DNA of 64,000 nucleotides from Halobacteriovoraceae bacterium (GTDB taxonomy: Bacteria; Bdellovibrionota; Bacteriovoracia; Bacteriovoracales; Bacteriovoracaceae), in the NCBI GenBank assembly GCA_020635115.1, contig JACKAK010000006.1:124001-188000 (forward strand), written 5' to 3'. The stretch's first letter is position 1. Every line of letters begins with the position of its first letter. The notes below the pieces were generated by a model. That model ran no database searches. It saw only the letters and a list, made by a program, of their open reading frames with translations, and was not told the DNA's origin. This document shows, one piece after another, positions 36,177 to 45,974 of this stretch. The translations under genes were made by a program, and so were the position numbers.

Positions 36177-37976
36177 CTACTCTTTATCAAAAGGTAAAAA
36201 TTCAAGTTGATTACCGTCGTCTCTAGAAATGGTTGGCAAAAGGCCACTTGGAACAGTTTTAGGGTGATTGAGTGAATTGTCAAAATACCCTTTTTTAACT
36301 GCATTTTGATCCCATAGACTGAAGGATATAAAATCTAATAGTGCTTCAATCTCAAAATTATTCAATTGTACTGGAAAAAGCATATTGCTTTTAGGTTGCC
36401 TAGTGAATTTCATATTTTGGTATGGAATAAGAGGATCAAGTTGAAAAAATGAATCGAAAAAGCCTGATCCGGCCTTTTTTCTTGCAATAAAATCTAAATC
36501 CACTGGCCCCCTAAGGTGATATTCAATGACTCTACGAAGTGTCTGTCTTGCTATTTTTTTCAAATCTCTGAAATCCTTTAATATCCCTTCGCCTCTTTCA
36601 GATCCATGATGGTAGTAAGGGTAGGTTTCAATAACATTTCTCAATTGAGGTACTCTGAATTGGAAACAATCAGTAAGGTTTTTTCCAATAATACCTTTTC
36701 CAATATCTGGATGGTAGTTTGTGTTTGCAAAATGAGTCTTTCCTGAAACGATACACTTTGGAGTTCTTCCAAATGGAGAGTCACCCGGTCTTATAAAACC
36801 TGTTCCACTTTGGAAAAGTTGAGCAGATTGAGTGAGTGGACTTCTTTTGTCACTTTTAATTCCTAGGGAAGCAAATCCATCTCCAAACAATGGAGGAGCA
36901 TGGCATGATACACAACCAGCACCATTGTATTTTTTATCACCTAATCGAAAACTTTCGCCTATATCTGTAAGAAATACTCCAAGTCCAATAAGTTCATTTA
37001 AAGGGAGTATATTTTCACCTTTTACAAATCGGTCATATGGCGAGTTGTTTGCAACGTGAGTTGATACGAAAGAAGCGAGAGCAAGTGATAGATTGCGATC
37101 GTTTATTTTTCCATTTTTAAAAGTATTTTTAAATAGTTCCATATATTTTGCAGAGTTTTGTAATTTGGCAATGGCAATGGCCAAACATTCATTTCGGGTA
37201 GGTATTGAAAGTGCGCCGTTTTTTCTAAATGTTGGTACATGGGTAATGATTTCTTTAGGAACATTAAATCTACCCGTATCAATTCCTGTATGAGGATCAG
37301 CGTAGTGGGAATGAATTATCAGTATTTTTTTATTTTTAAAGATCGGGCCATTTTCACGGAAAGGATTTTTGTTATATAGAGGGTGAGGAACTGGATTTGT
37401 TCCACACATTTCCACTCCTGTATGGATAGGCAGCAATACTTGAAATTTTAAATCACCAAACCTTCCGTCATGGAAAAGACCTATATTTTTGTAAGGATCA
37501 GCTCTGTAAACAACATTAAGAGTTGAGAGGGAATTTCTGAACATGAATCTCTTACCTTCTCTTCCTAGTCCATCACTTCCAGTATTTCTATTGATAGATA
37601 ATTTACCTGTTGCAAAACTTTCTCCAACATTATCACCGTTTGGGCCACCCTCACCTAATGCCCCAACATTCAACGAGTTTCCATCTGCAAATCCATGGTT
37701 TGTCAGATGGCACGTAGCGCAGCTCACATCATTATTCCTAGATAATATGGTGTCACTAAAGAGTAGTCTCCCAAGCTCAATTATTTGTTTAGAAGGAGTA
37801 AAACCTAGAACTTTGTCATACTCGGGAGTAGGAAGTTCTTTTAAATTTACTTTGAATTGAGTTCGAATTTCATCAGAAATTTTTGAAATTTCAAAATTAG
37901 GTTTCTGATAAAATAGTCCAAAAACATAAATAATATAGATGAAAAGTGGAGGAAGTATGAGAAATATTTGCCTCAT
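36177..37976 (-). CDS. Di-haem cytochrome c peroxidase / MauG-family protein
   Basis: From the ATG at 37976 (AGGAAAAA just upstream) the 599-residue protein has one N-terminal membrane helix (about 5-22) and then two c-type haem motifs, CATCH at 86-90 and CVSCH at 355-359, with LGRLLFSDTILSRNNDVSC before the first, typical of bacterial cytochrome c peroxidases. These enzymes reduce hydrogen peroxide in the periplasm using electrons from small cytochromes. It is almost twice as long as classical CCPs, with insertions between the haem sites. It is the last gene of the pilin-like operon, seven bases after the upstream stop, an unusual company for a peroxidase. Confidence 0.85.
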   Translation of the reverse strand: MRQIFLILPPLFIYIIYVFGLFYQKPNFEISKISDEIRTQFKVNLKELPTPEYDKVLGFTPSKQIIELGRLLFSDTILSRNNDVSCATCHLTNHGFADGNSLNVGALGEGGPNGDNVGESFATGKLSINRNTGSDGLGREGKRFMFRNSLSTLNVVYRADPYKNIGLFHDGRFGDLKFQVLLPIHTGVEMCGTNPVPHPLYNKNPFRENGPIFKNKKILIIHSHYADPHTGIDTGRFNVPKEIITHVPTFRKNGALSIPTRNECLAIAIAKLQNSAKYMELFKNTFKNGKINDRNLSLALASFVSTHVANNSPYDRFVKGENILPLNELIGLGVFLTDIGESFRLGDKKYNGAGCVSCHAPPLFGDGFASLGIKSDKRSPLTQSAQLFQSGTGFIRPGDSPFGRTPKCIVSGKTHFANTNYHPDIGKGIIGKNLTDCFQFRVPQLRNVIETYPYYHHGSERGEGILKDFRDLKKIARQTLRRVIEYHLRGPVDLDFIARKKAGSGFFDSFFQLDPLIPYQNMKFTRQPKSNMLFPVQLNNFEIEALLDFISFSLWDQNAVKKGYFDNSLNHPKTVPSGLLPTISRDDGNQLEFLPFDKE

Positions 37977-37983
37977 ATTTTTC

Positions 37984-38991
37984 CTAGTTTCCAGGAATAT
38001 TTTGATAGGAACTGAGCCCAATTCTAGTTTTCTTTTGGTAATCATTGCATAATTCGTATGGAGATAGAGTTCCTTTATTTTTTCTAGTTTGAAATTCGCA
38101 TCTATTACCTAAGATAAAATAGTAAGTCTCAATGAGAGATGGCCTATCTTTTTCTTTATTGAAATAAGTTACAAAACCTGCGCCTTCAACTGCGCGAGTA
38201 TCTTCTAAAACTGGAAATTGAGAAATTTTCATTTTATTAATCGAATAATCTGTTGATAAACCATCACTCTTGAGACCATATTCGACTATGAAGAGTTGAG
38301 GAAACCAATTCATTGGAGCAGTTTCAATATCACCATCATCGCAGTTGCCTAGAGAACCCATAGGACAGCATCTAACGAAAATTTTGTCTTTGCCATTTTT
38401 TTTATAAACAAAAGGTCTTCTTGTTAATCCTTTTATTGATTCTATTTTAGTTTGATTATCGATTTTATCATCATTCATATTCAATAGACCCTCTGCAGGT
38501 GAACATCTTGATATAAATGTTGAATCAAGGTTTAATTTTATATTTAGTCCACCATCTGCGTTTTCATTTGGGATTTCAATTCTTCTATAAACTTCTTTAG
38601 TATGAGAATCGACAAGGAAAGGGATTTCATTTTTATTATTATACCCTCTTGATACAATCATATCGGACATAGAAGTTTGAATTTCGGTTAAGATTTCATT
38701 ATTTTCTGAGTAATCAACTTTTTTCGATAAAAGTGTTTCAGAGTCATTCATTAGAGTATTATCCATATCAAAATAACGCCAAATAATATCCTTCGATCTT
38801 TTGACCATTTTAATAAATAAGATCCTTTGCATATGTTTTTGTTCTATCGTTTGTTCAGAATTAAATTTATGCTTTTGCATCTCGATGTATTGATGTTGCC
38901 CTAAGTATATCAATAAAGTTGATACAGTAACTGCAACCATCATCTCAACAAGTGAAAACCCCCTGGAGTCTACTTTTTCAGTTGTTTTCAA
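37984..38991 (-). CDS. PilW-like minor pilin (prepilin with class III signal)
   Basis: The N-terminus contains the prepilin peptidase site RG/FSLVEMMVAV, with Glu at position +5 of the mature chain, followed by the usual hydrophobic helix. The mature protein of about 320 residues is too large for a main pilin and fits a minor pilin of the PilW type. Several cysteines and a beta-rich C-terminus follow. The start is TTG at 38991, with AAAGGA upstream, inside the last codons of the preceding gene (14-base overlap), so the two are translationally coupled. It would be assembled into, or prime, a type IV pilus or pseudopilus. Confidence 0.75.
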   Translation of the reverse strand: MKTTEKVDSRGFSLVEMMVAVTVSTLLIYLGQHQYIEMQKHKFNSEQTIEQKHMQRILFIKMVKRSKDIIWRYFDMDNTLMNDSETLLSKKVDYSENNEILTEIQTSMSDMIVSRGYNNKNEIPFLVDSHTKEVYRRIEIPNENADGGLNIKLNLDSTFISRCSPAEGLLNMNDDKIDNQTKIESIKGLTRRPFVYKKNGKDKIFVRCCPMGSLGNCDDGDIETAPMNWFPQLFIVEYGLKSDGLSTDYSINKMKISQFPVLEDTRAVEGAGFVTYFNKEKDRPSLIETYYFILGNRCEFQTRKNKGTLSPYELCNDYQKKTRIGLSSYQNIPGN

Positions 38992-41900
38992 TCACAATCC
39001 TTTGATCAATTCCCATTTTCGATAATGCTATTTTAATTTGAATAAACTTTTTAAAATTTCCAGCATAATGCCTATGGGCCAAATCTGAATCACTTGTTGA
39101 AAAATCTGAAGTAAAAAAAGACTTTGTTAATTTAACCATTCCTTCGTCACATGTGGTGCTTTGGTCAATATATTCTTTGAATGAAAAAGAATAATTGAAA
39201 TTTCCCATATCTTTGAAACATGCCAGATGTGTTGGAGCAATATCATCTTCACAGTCGCTTCCTTTTACATATAATCCATATTTTTTATAGACAATATTCC
39301 CAAATTTATCAACAACAAGAGGTTTAGCGTTTAAACCATCATTTATACAAAACGCCTTTCGTCTAAACCAGGCCTTTGAACCATCATTTTTGGATGGATC
39401 AATTCTATACAAATAAAGTGAACCATACATATCTAAATTAGATTTTAATTCATCAGCAGGTTCACTTTGTAGTTTTACAGAACTATTCCATAAACCTTCC
39501 ATAAAAGTTGAACTTGCGATAGAAGGAATTTCTATCTGGGAAGGTCTTTGCACATATTTATCAGTTCCTTGAATGAATACTTTATCATTCTCTTTTACGA
39601 GTGCAACCCATAGTGGATCTAAAATCTGAGAAACATCAGCTGGATTGTCGAAGATATCTATAAATTTAAAACCTTCTGAAATCCCACCAATTTTATGTGC
39701 TGGAAAAGTATGTCTGTAATGAATGGGCTGGACTAAAGAATAAGATTTAAGTAGAGACATAGGTGTAATTGGTGGAATAAAGACTCCTCCAGCATTATTA
39801 CACTGAATATTACCATCATTTATATCTTCAGAACGATTGTCACTGCTTTTAAACCAGTTGTTGTTACTATCAAAACCCCTTGCTTCACCGTTAAAACTTG
39901 GTTTATCAGATCTAAAATATGATAGGGTTAACTTACCATTAGGGTCATTTTCTGCTTTTGCACAAAGAAACGCTTTTCTTTTCGTTAAGTCTGGTACATG
40001 ATTCGAAACTCCAACTTTTGAAGGTCTATTTTCTTCCGTAAATAGTATTCCTCTATGTTGAATTGAATGAAAAAGCAAAGCTCCCTGTCTCATACTACTT
40101 GGATTTTTAAAAGCAGAATAGATATCGTAATTGATATCTCTGGCCTGAATTAGTCCTCCTCCATTAAAGTGAATGGCAAATCTTTGGGCATTACTATTTA
40201 TTGTATCATTGAGATACTCATAATGAGGGAGAGGAAAACCAAAATGATCTCCTTCAATTCCAACCCAAAATTCTTTGTATGCCGATTCGAGATTATCAGA
40301 ATTATGAAAAAAACTTTCTAACTGACCTTTTTGTGAATAATTTTCAGGAGCAATAAATATTCCTCTTTTGGCAAGATTGACATATTTATAATAAGAATTA
40401 CCATCACTTGAGTTCACCAAAGAAATACTGGGCGATTTCTTTACAGGATCCATCAGACCTTGGGCCAACTCAGCTTTATTTGAAACTTCTTGAGTATCAA
40501 ACATATCTTCTAAATTTTCTTTTCGAGAAAACTCAAGCCCCATTAATAAACATTTTTTATCAGCTTCATACTGTGAGTACGAGTTAATAGAAAATGTGGT
40601 ATCAACTCCAAAATCTTTGTAAAGTCTATACTCTCCAAAAACATAACATAAAATGGGCAATTGATCTGTACATGGTCTTGAAAAGTATTCTAATTGACCA
40701 GAATCATTTATTTTTCCAGATACACACTTATGAACATTTAAATCACCTGAAATACTATTCGTTGTCGATTGAAACGTATCTAAATTTATACTTGAAGTTG
40801 CTTTTAATGAACACTCAGGAAATTGTGAATCAAGTGGTTCTGCCGGCAAATTTTCCATGGGGCCAAAGGTTTTTAATCCAAATCTATCGCAGGCCTTTGT
40901 GTAACAACTTGTACAATTAATTTCAGGAGATTCAATATCCATCTGTTCGTTGAAAAAGCTCTTACCACTTTCATCTATGAGGTGGTAACCAAGAATAAAT
41001 TTAAAAAGTTGATTTCCTTCTTTAGAGTTATATTGTGTAGATGGAAGACAAACTTTTCTACATAGATTATTTGCCGAGTTAATACTTCCTTTATCTTTTA
41101 TATTAAATACGAGGTTATAGATTCCACTTCTAGCTGAAGCTTCTCCTCCGATTCTCATTGGAAACTCAAGAAATGGTTCTTCTTTGAATACTTTTTCATT
41201 TAAATCATATATTTTTTTATAGTATTCATCCTCTTTACCCTCTTGTTCACTGACAAGAATATATTCTTGAATAACGGAATTCTCTGTCTCTATAACATGT
41301 CCCATCGTTAATTCAACAACAGTATCCAGATCCCCGTTAGAAACATTATAATCCTTTTCACCATTTTTGATTTGAGCAACTGGTCTAAATCGTGGATTTA
41401 AATTTCCATTTAATGATTTACTCTCTCTATTAAATTCAAAATTAGTTTGTACAAAAAGATCATCATATTCTCTTTGAGAACTTGACTCAGAAGGACATCT
41501 AAACCATTTTTCATTACATGATACAGCAACGTTTTGTTCTACATCAGACTTAATAAATTTTTGGCCATTTACTTCATATAGAAAACCGGTTTGAACTTGA
41601 GATCTACTATATTCAACATTTACAACGGGAGGTCTATCATTAACTAAATTAAAGGAACCTGTATTAACAACCAAATCTGGATCTCCTGTACCAGGGATTG
41701 TTCCCGTCATGCTAAGTTTTGCACCATTTGAGTGGCAATAATCAATATTTCCGGCCCAAAAAAATGATTCCTTACTATTGATTTTGATGATGGGATCATT
41801 ATCATTATTTTCAGGATTATAAGTTCTTAGAGCTACGACACTACGAATTCTAAAACCAATATCTTTAACATCATCTTTTAAGTTCTTGTTCAAAGTAAGA

Positions 41901-42535
41901 TCAATAATATCAAATAGCTTTGCCCCACTATCATTAATGGGATTTAAATTCATAGGAATGACTTCAACAACACCATACATTAAATCTTTATGTTTTTCAG
42001 GAGTTGTCTCTCCTACATTGTCTGAGCCAAGAATTCCCTCTGAGTCTTTATATTTGAAGCATTTAAAGTAATTCGATTCAACGAAATTTTTTTCCACAAT
42101 GCAAGGGTGACTATCAAAGATATCTTCTTCAGGAATGGAGTTTACTAATTCCCAGTTTGGAATTTTATTCCATTCAGAGTCTGAAAATGTGGGAGAACTA
42201 GAAAGATCAGATTCACTCTTCCTTGAATCAAACAAATTAAGCTCAATCAGACCAACTCCACTGCTTAAGTTAGAACTTACTAGCTCACATAAACCTTTCG
42301 TATGTAACTTATCTTCAGACGAAGTATCTTCAACGTTTAAATATTTATCCTTACTGTAATTCAATATTTGACTTGCATAGGTTGAAAGGGAAACTGATGT
42401 TTGAATTTTAACTGTTGTTTGCGTCGCAGTTTGCATCAGTTTTGTAACAACAAGTCCTGCTCCTCCAAGTATTGCAACCGACACGAATAACTCAGTAGAT
42501 GAAAAACCAAATATATTCTTATAAATATTTTTCAT
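38978..42535 (-). CDS. Giant pilin-like protein with C-type-lectin-like segments (putative tip adhesin)
   Basis: The 1185-residue product starts with a prepilin signal, FG/FSSTELFVSVAILGG, cleavage after Gly10, Glu at mature position 5, and a hydrophobic helix to about residue 35. The rest is secreted and contains about 30 cysteines. Two regions look alike: about 656-860 (YEADKKCLLMGLEF, FWVGIEGD, KRKAFLCA) and about 912-1065 (CNNAGG, LWVALVKE, RRKAFCIN). The order Cys-x..G, W-V-G/A, then C near the end is that of C-type-lectin folds; a third, less clear copy may end at residue 630 (PILCYVFG). It probably sits at a pilus tip and binds a ligand. AGGAGAG precedes the ATG. Confidence 0.65.
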   Translation of the reverse strand: MKNIYKNIFGFSSTELFVSVAILGGAGLVVTKLMQTATQTTVKIQTSVSLSTYASQILNYSKDKYLNVEDTSSEDKLHTKGLCELVSSNLSSGVGLIELNLFDSRKSESDLSSSPTFSDSEWNKIPNWELVNSIPEEDIFDSHPCIVEKNFVESNYFKCFKYKDSEGILGSDNVGETTPEKHKDLMYGVVEVIPMNLNPINDSGAKLFDIIDLTLNKNLKDDVKDIGFRIRSVVALRTYNPENNDNDPIIKINSKESFFWAGNIDYCHSNGAKLSMTGTIPGTGDPDLVVNTGSFNLVNDRPPVVNVEYSRSQVQTGFLYEVNGQKFIKSDVEQNVAVSCNEKWFRCPSESSSQREYDDLFVQTNFEFNRESKSLNGNLNPRFRPVAQIKNGEKDYNVSNGDLDTVVELTMGHVIETENSVIQEYILVSEQEGKEDEYYKKIYDLNEKVFKEEPFLEFPMRIGGEASARSGIYNLVFNIKDKGSINSANNLCRKVCLPSTQYNSKEGNQLFKFILGYHLIDESGKSFFNEQMDIESPEINCTSCYTKACDRFGLKTFGPMENLPAEPLDSQFPECSLKATSSINLDTFQSTTNSISGDLNVHKCVSGKINDSGQLEYFSRPCTDQLPILCYVFGEYRLYKDFGVDTTFSINSYSQYEADKKCLLMGLEFSRKENLEDMFDTQEVSNKAELAQGLMDPVKKSPSISLVNSSDGNSYYKYVNLAKRGIFIAPENYSQKGQLESFFHNSDNLESAYKEFWVGIEGDHFGFPLPHYEYLNDTINSNAQRFAIHFNGGGLIQARDINYDIYSAFKNPSSMRQGALLFHSIQHRGILFTEENRPSKVGVSNHVPDLTKRKAFLCAKAENDPNGKLTLSYFRSDKPSFNGEARGFDSNNNWFKSSDNRSEDINDGNIQCNNAGGVFIPPITPMSLLKSYSLVQPIHYRHTFPAHKIGGISEGFKFIDIFDNPADVSQILDPLWVALVKENDKVFIQGTDKYVQRPSQIEIPSIASSTFMEGLWNSSVKLQSEPADELKSNLDMYGSLYLYRIDPSKNDGSKAWFRRKAFCINDGLNAKPLVVDKFGNIVYKKYGLYVKGSDCEDDIAPTHLACFKDMGNFNYSFSFKEYIDQSTTCDEGMVKLTKSFFTSDFSTSDSDLAHRHYAGNFKKFIQIKIALSKMGIDQRIVIENN

Positions 42536-42543
42536 ATTCTCTC

Positions 42544-43962
42544 CTAATGACTTGGCACTGCAACAAATCGAATTATAGTCTTAACTTCAGCAAATTCTTC
42601 TTCATGTACAGGAAGACCAATTTCACTATATTTTTTCGACCAGTCAGGCTCAAAAATTCGGCTTGGTTCCAATACTGCAAGAGATTTGGATTTATATTCA
42701 TCAGGAAGAGAATTACATTCTACATTAGTTACTATAAATTCATCTCTATTTGCAGCATCGAGATCAAAACAGGAAACTTCTACAGAATAGTCGACTTGAC
42801 CTCCATCATCATGATGCTGCTCTTGCCTTTTTTCTAAAGATGTTCCCGCATCTTCCGATTTCCCTATCAAAGAAGAGTTTGAAGTGGCTTGTGTTATTAG
42901 TCTCTCTTCTTTGACAATTTTTTTCATGTATTTACAGTCAACGTAATCTGTAATTTTTTTTGTTTGTCCAGGAAGTAGAGGCTCTTCAGTATTACTTACT
43001 ATGTCTAAAGATCTGTGAAATCCAGTCCCAGACTTATCTGTGTAGTATTTAGGATTATAGGTTGTTTTTACATCCAATGAAAGGCGATAGATAATTCCAG
43101 GACCCTTATTTGTAATAACTAGAGGAACTTTGGCCTTAGAATCTAGGAATTCTTGAGGGCCCCTGCATGGAAAATTCGGGTCCATACTTATATTTGACTG
43201 GCAGTAGGCCGCACAACTAATATCGGCCGCTCCTGCATTGATATGAAGTTCAGAAAAGGGTCTTCTCACATCAGAATAAGATACAATTGAAGATTTTGCA
43301 TCCTCATCTTTGATTTGTGTCTCATCGTTTCCGAGATTTTCTGGAGTGAACTTAGTTTTAACCTTGACGAGAACAACTTTTGTATCACTGTCATATAAAA
43401 GACTCTTGGGCGGAATTCCACCGATGAGACTTTCGTAAGTATTTTCCTTTGACCAGTCAACTAGCCTAAATCCGATGTATGTAGATCCAACAACACTTTT
43501 AATATTATCACTATATTTATTAAATTTGTAGGTTAAGAAATTTTCAAATCCCTCGGTTTTAATTTCTTCGGAAGTAGGGATTTCAAAATTATAATCATTT
43601 GGGTGGGCCTTAACTGACTCATCTTGGGTTACTCCTTTTAATTTATCACCACCCCAGATGCATTTTCCTGAAACAGATGAATTTTCTAAAATTTCACCTT
43701 CATATTCGCGACACCAAATTATATTTGCTGAAATCATATTTTCAGCTGCAGATAAGAGCCTAGAGTTAGCTAATTGCGCTTTATCCTCATTGAGAGCAAG
43801 AATTGCTTGATTTTTCCCAATATCTGTCAAATCTAGAATTGTTACTGCCGCTGCGGTCATTCCTGCTGTTAAAACGACAGTTGTTAAGAGTGTTCCGCCT
43901 TTTTGATTCAAACACTTTTTTGTATTATAGAAAAACTTTAAAATCAAAAGAATAGATTTCAT
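42544..43962 (-). CDS. PilX/GspK-like pilus assembly protein
   Basis: From the ATG at 43962 (GGGAGGGG just upstream) the 472-residue protein has a basic leader and KGGTLLTTVVLTAGMTAAAV, a pilin-like hydrophobic helix preceded by Lys-Gly but lacking the Glu at +5, as in PilX and GspK pseudopilins that lead the complex. A large Cys-containing secreted domain follows (CAAYCQSN, FPCRGP). It is the first gene of a four-gene unit with the giant pilin, the PilW-like protein and the peroxidase, with 8, -14 and 7 bases between them. Together they would form a minor-pilin tip complex. Confidence 0.65.
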   Translation of the reverse strand: MKSILLILKFFYNTKKCLNQKGGTLLTTVVLTAGMTAAAVTILDLTDIGKNQAILALNEDKAQLANSRLLSAAENMISANIIWCREYEGEILENSSVSGKCIWGGDKLKGVTQDESVKAHPNDYNFEIPTSEEIKTEGFENFLTYKFNKYSDNIKSVVGSTYIGFRLVDWSKENTYESLIGGIPPKSLLYDSDTKVVLVKVKTKFTPENLGNDETQIKDEDAKSSIVSYSDVRRPFSELHINAGAADISCAAYCQSNISMDPNFPCRGPQEFLDSKAKVPLVITNKGPGIIYRLSLDVKTTYNPKYYTDKSGTGFHRSLDIVSNTEEPLLPGQTKKITDYVDCKYMKKIVKEERLITQATSNSSLIGKSEDAGTSLEKRQEQHHDDGGQVDYSVEVSCFDLDAANRDEFIVTNVECNSLPDEYKSKSLAVLEPSRIFEPDWSKKYSEIGLPVHEEEFAEVKTIIRFVAVPSH

Positions 43963-44092
43963 ACCCCTCCCTATCAAACTTCCCCACATCAAGCATATTC
44001 CAGGAGGTTAAAAAATAAGAAATATTTCCTATATCTTATTGAAAATATATCTGAACTACATCTGAAACAATGCCAATTTTTTTTGCCTTTAC

Positions 44093-44977
44093 CTACACAC
44101 CATCAACAAGTTCTCTAGATTCATCCATTAAACTCTTGAGTATTTTTTGAGTTTCTTTGTCAATATTCATATCTTTGGATTTTGCGTTCATTGCCTTAAT
44201 GAATGCATTGGCCGACACATCTGCTGAAATTGCATTTTTCTTAGTTGTTTTTGACTTAGGTAAAACTTCTGCACTACCACTTTTAAGGGCCTTTTTTAAT
44301 TGCGCCCTTTTTGTTATTTCACCTGCGTTTATTTTATTCAATATCTCTTTTTTAAGATTATTATTTGGAATTGCTGCAAATTCAATTAATACATACTTCT
44401 CAATGTCATAAACTTTTGCAGATTCTTTAATATTCTTTGGCAGCTTTGCAATGATCAAGCTTCTATGAACTTCAGTTTTTGAAATTCCAAGGGCCTCGAC
44501 TATTTTTCTCTCACTTGATTTTGTTGCTTTTTGGTAATTATAAATTCCATCTGCCTTGTCTATATAATGTAGGGCCTCTCTTGAGGAGTTTTCAGAAAAC
44601 TGTATGGCCATTAACTCTTCTTTAGATTTATTATCCAAAACAAAACATGGGGCCTTCTCCATATTTATAGAGCTCATTGCCCTAAATCTTCTTTCTCCAC
44701 AAATCAATATATGTTTATCACCTTCTTTGTTCAAAACAAGTGGTTGAATAAGACCATTGGCCTTAATATTTGCTGCCAACTCTTTAATTGAATCATCATT
44801 GAATTTCGTTCGGACTTGGGCCTTAACTGTGATGTCCTTCAGTTTTATCTCAGTCAGCTTGGCCCCTCGAAGTAGTTTATCGTCAGATAAATTAAAAATT
44901 TCCTGACCTACTTTTTGTGCTAAATCAATTGAGTCTCTTTCTCTTTTAGATACTCTTGGTGCAAATTCTTTTGCCAT
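44093..44977 (-). CDS. parB: ParB-family partition protein
   Basis: A 294-residue protein of the ParB/Spo0J/Noc type. The CTP-binding N-domain has QVRTKFNDDSIKELAANIK, GLIQPLV and the arginine patch GERRFRAM; the ENSSREALHYIDKADGI stretch and a helix-turn-helix (IVEALGISKTEVHRSLIIAKL) that would read parS follow. A linker and dimerisation tail end the protein. GGGAG precedes the ATG. It follows parA by about 33 bases on the same strand. The gene pair is away from any replication gene in this window, so whether it serves the chromosome or an acquired replicon is open. Confidence 0.85.
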   Translation of the reverse strand: MAKEFAPRVSKRERDSIDLAQKVGQEIFNLSDDKLLRGAKLTEIKLKDITVKAQVRTKFNDDSIKELAANIKANGLIQPLVLNKEGDKHILICGERRFRAMSSINMEKAPCFVLDNKSKEELMAIQFSENSSREALHYIDKADGIYNYQKATKSSERKIVEALGISKTEVHRSLIIAKLPKNIKESAKVYDIEKYVLIEFAAIPNNNLKKEILNKINAGEITKRAQLKKALKSGSAEVLPKSKTTKKNAISADVSANAFIKAMNAKSKDMNIDKETQKILKSLMDESRELVDGV

Positions 44978-45010
44978 AACACTCTCCCTGTGTATTCAGA
45001 AATGTAGTCT

Positions 45011-45784
45011 TTATAGATCTAACGATTCCCAAAGTGCATCATAGTCTTGCTTTCCTCTACTTCTTTTTCCAAACTTAAATATTGGTCGTTTTAGAGAAAT
45101 TGATTCTTGCATCTGAACAAGATTACGCACAGGAGGGGTTATATCAAATGATTGAGCTAGCTCACCGATTCTTTGTCTTTCAATTTTCCTTCTTGAATTA
45201 AACATGGAAGGGATTATTGAAAACTGAAGATTTGGATTCTCTGTATCCTTAATAATCTCAAAAGTATCCATCAATTCTTCAAGTCCATCGATTGAATAAT
45301 CCTGTGCTTGAGTGGGTATGAGTATCCTATCACTAGCAACAAGAGACATGATAAGTTCATCTCCTAACATCGGAGGGGTATCAATGACAATATAATCGAA
45401 ATCTAAACTTGCTTCACTCAATCTCTTTTTGAGAAGCCTCTCTTTTCTTCCTGCATCTTTACGAATTTCACCCTCAGATAAAATAAGTAATTTTGATAAA
45501 TTTGCAAGATGCCTACTCGAAGGAATGAGTTTTATATTCTTGTAAAACTCATCATCCCCTTCAATTTCAACGATGACATCCTCTGTTTCAACATCGCCAA
45601 TCAGCCATTCAGGAATTAGTGTCCTCTGAATTGTCACGTTCAATGTTGAGCTTAAATTGGCCTGTGAATCTAAATCAATGGCCAAGACCTTTTTGCCCTT
45701 ATTTGCTAGATGACATAAAAGTTGATAACACTGCATGGTCTTTCCGACCCCGCCTTTGTTATTGGCGACTGTGATAACTTCCAT
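45011..45784 (-). CDS. parA: ParA-family ATPase
   Basis: From the ATG at 45784 (GGAAGGGGG upstream) the 257-residue product starts MEVITVANNKGGVGKT, the deviant Walker A motif of ParA/Soj/MinD ATPases, then AIDLDSQANLS (Walker A prime) and DYIVIDTPPML (Walker B). There is no N-terminal DNA-binding domain, as in chromosomal Soj rather than plasmid type Ia ParA. With ParB downstream it would form a partition system that moves DNA on the nucleoid. A palindrome lies in its leader (separate entry). Confidence 0.85.
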   Translation of the reverse strand: MEVITVANNKGGVGKTMQCYQLLCHLANKGKKVLAIDLDSQANLSSTLNVTIQRTLIPEWLIGDVETEDVIVEIEGDDEFYKNIKLIPSSRHLANLSKLLILSEGEIRKDAGRKERLLKKRLSEASLDFDYIVIDTPPMLGDELIMSLVASDRILIPTQAQDYSIDGLEELMDTFEIIKDTENPNLQFSIIPSMFNSRRKIERQRIGELAQSFDITPPVRNLVQMQESISLKRPIFKFGKRSRGKQDYDALWESLDL

Positions 45785-45811
45785 GATACCCCCTTCCTTG
45801 TCGCGTTTTAA

Positions 45812-45826
45812 CGAAAAAGTTTTTCG
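45812..45826. promoter_or_regulatory. Palindrome in the parA leader (candidate operator)
   Basis: CGAAAAA-G-TTTTTCG is a perfect 15-base inverted repeat, 28 bases upstream of the parA start and downstream of the candidate promoter. It could be an operator for autoregulation by ParA or ParB, or an mRNA hairpin; no second copy was searched systematically. Confidence 0.4.
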
Positions 45827-45833
45827 CATCTAA

Positions 45834-45863
45834 ATTGTATGAAGACAAAAAACACTTCGTCAA
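45834..45863 (-). promoter_or_regulatory. Candidate sigma-70 promoter of parAB
   Basis: On the minus strand TTGACG (45863-45858) is followed after 18 bases by TACAAT (45839-45834), close to consensus, about 50 bases before the parA start codon. Confidence 0.5.
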
Positions 45864-45974
45864 AAAAATTACTTTATAATATTCTTTTTTTACAAAGTTT
45901 ATTTTAGACTCACTGCATATCGATATGTTTCTCCTCTCTTGCTAGAAGTGAAGAAAAATTCAAAAGGAAAGGTC

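Noticed and set aside
44041..44092. AT-rich inverted repeat between the PilX-like start and the parB stop as a terminator.
   Set aside because: The stem is almost only A-T pairs and weak; it is not distinguishable from background in this AT-rich sequence.
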